NCBI GenBank assembly: GCA_003233545.1 | Contig: QILZ01000080.1 | Location: 1-5,208 of the forward strand | Reading direction: 5' to 3' | Source of the DNA: Spirochaetales bacterium | GTDB lineage: Bacteria; Spirochaetota; Spirochaetia; SZUA-6 | Length of the DNA: 5,208 nt | Part shown: positions 4,866 through 5,208 of the stretch, one piece after another | Position numbering within the stretch: position 1 is the stretch's first letter | Layout: the number at the start of each line of letters is the position of its first letter | Program-made: the position numbers and the translations under genes | The notes under the pieces: generated by a model | What the model saw: the letters and a program-made list of their open reading frames with translations, nothing else | What the model was told of the DNA's origin: nothing | The model's database searches: none

Positions 4866-5208
4866 ATGACAAAAAGGATACTAATTACAGGCGGGGCGGG
4901 TTTTGTTGCCGGCAACATTATAAAGCAGTCACTTAACTTTACTCTTTTATCTTCCGAACAGAAAGATGAAATCAAAATAATCGCTCTGGACAGATTCAGA
5001 GAGGTATATAAACAGACCAACCTTGTGTGGCTGACAGCAGACCTGTTAGAGGAGAATAATTTACAACGAATCTTAAAAAACAGTAATCCGGATGTCATTA
5101 TCCACCTTGCAGCCCTGTCGGATATAGACTACTGCGAAGCAAATAAGGGGATTGCAGAAAAGATAAATGTCGGTGTAACTAAAAATATCGTGGATTTCTG
5201 CAGTGATA
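4866..5208 (+). CDS. NAD(P)-dependent extended SDR, RmlD/epimerase-like (3' partial)
   Basis: The first 114 codons of a short-chain dehydrogenase/reductase of the sugar-nucleotide epimerase/dehydratase/RmlD type run off the right edge. The N-terminal Rossmann signature is ILITGGAGFVAGN (5-17). Asp42 at the end of the second strand (IIALDRF) suggests NAD preference, and Asp59 in TADL fits the adenine-binding aspartate. VIIHLAALSDIDYCEANKG (78-96) is the conserved strand-4 region, and KINVGVTKNIVDFC (99-112) is the usual helix after it. The position usually occupied by the third glycine of TGGxGFxG is Ala15, with Gly16 following. ATG 4866 places the glycine motif at the standard distance; the GGGGGT just upstream is an acceptable ribosome binding site. 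The Ser-Tyr-x3-Lys catalytic region lies beyond the window, so the reaction (reductase, epimerase or dehydratase) cannot be decided. Likely role is nucleotide-sugar conversion for surface polysaccharide. Confidence 0.85.
   Translation, partial: MTKRILITGGAGFVAGNIIKQSLNFTLLSSEQKDEIKIIALDRFREVYKQTNLVWLTADLLEENNLQRILKNSNPDVIIHLAALSDIDYCEANKGIAEKINVGVTKNIVDFCSD

Noticed and set aside
4814..5098. Minus-strand ORF of 94 codons opposite the SDR gene
   Set aside because: The plus-strand reading contains a complete Rossmann signature and a good promoter, so the minus-strand frame is a shadow.

Overview
This window reads as a compact stretch of bacterial chromosome with moderate to low GC, short intergenic gaps and ordinary sigma70-like promoters. 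Nothing in it is diagnostic of a phylum. The mix of a divergent dihydrodipicolinate-synthase-superfamily protein, a free-standing receiver domain, RadC and a NatAB-type exporter would suit a Spirochaetota-like or other anaerobic bacterium. That placement is a low-confidence inference, not something the sequence proves.

Layout from left to right. (1) The 3' part of a (beta/alpha)8 aldolase-family gene runs in from the left edge on the + strand and ends at 776. (2) A 130-residue XRE-type helix-turn-helix regulator lies on the - strand (795-1187), convergent with the aldolase-like gene. (3) A 115-bp divergent intergenic region holds a plausible promoter with an imperfect inverted repeat. (4) A stand-alone response-regulator receiver domain follows (start re-called to 1303). 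(5) A 123-bp AT-rich gap precedes a complete radC (1777-2439). (6) A two-gene ABC-2 exporter of the NatA/NatB kind follows (2517-3425 and 3490-4719). (7) A 146-bp gap with a good sigma70 promoter leads into an NAD(P)-dependent sugar-nucleotide SDR gene (from 4866) that is cut by the right edge.

How the genes work together. The only clear functional unit is the ABC ATPase plus its membrane permease, which should form one export complex. The XRE regulator and the receiver gene share a divergent control region, so cross-regulation is possible but unproven. The aldolase-like gene, radC and the SDR gene have no visible functional link to their neighbours. I see no CRISPR array, insertion sequence, tRNA, rRNA or attachment site, and no convincing new multigene system. 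The best leads are the aldolase-like protein, which has lost the DapA catalytic relay while keeping the Schiff-base lysine, the structured divergent promoter, and a 15-codon leader ORF in front of the permease.
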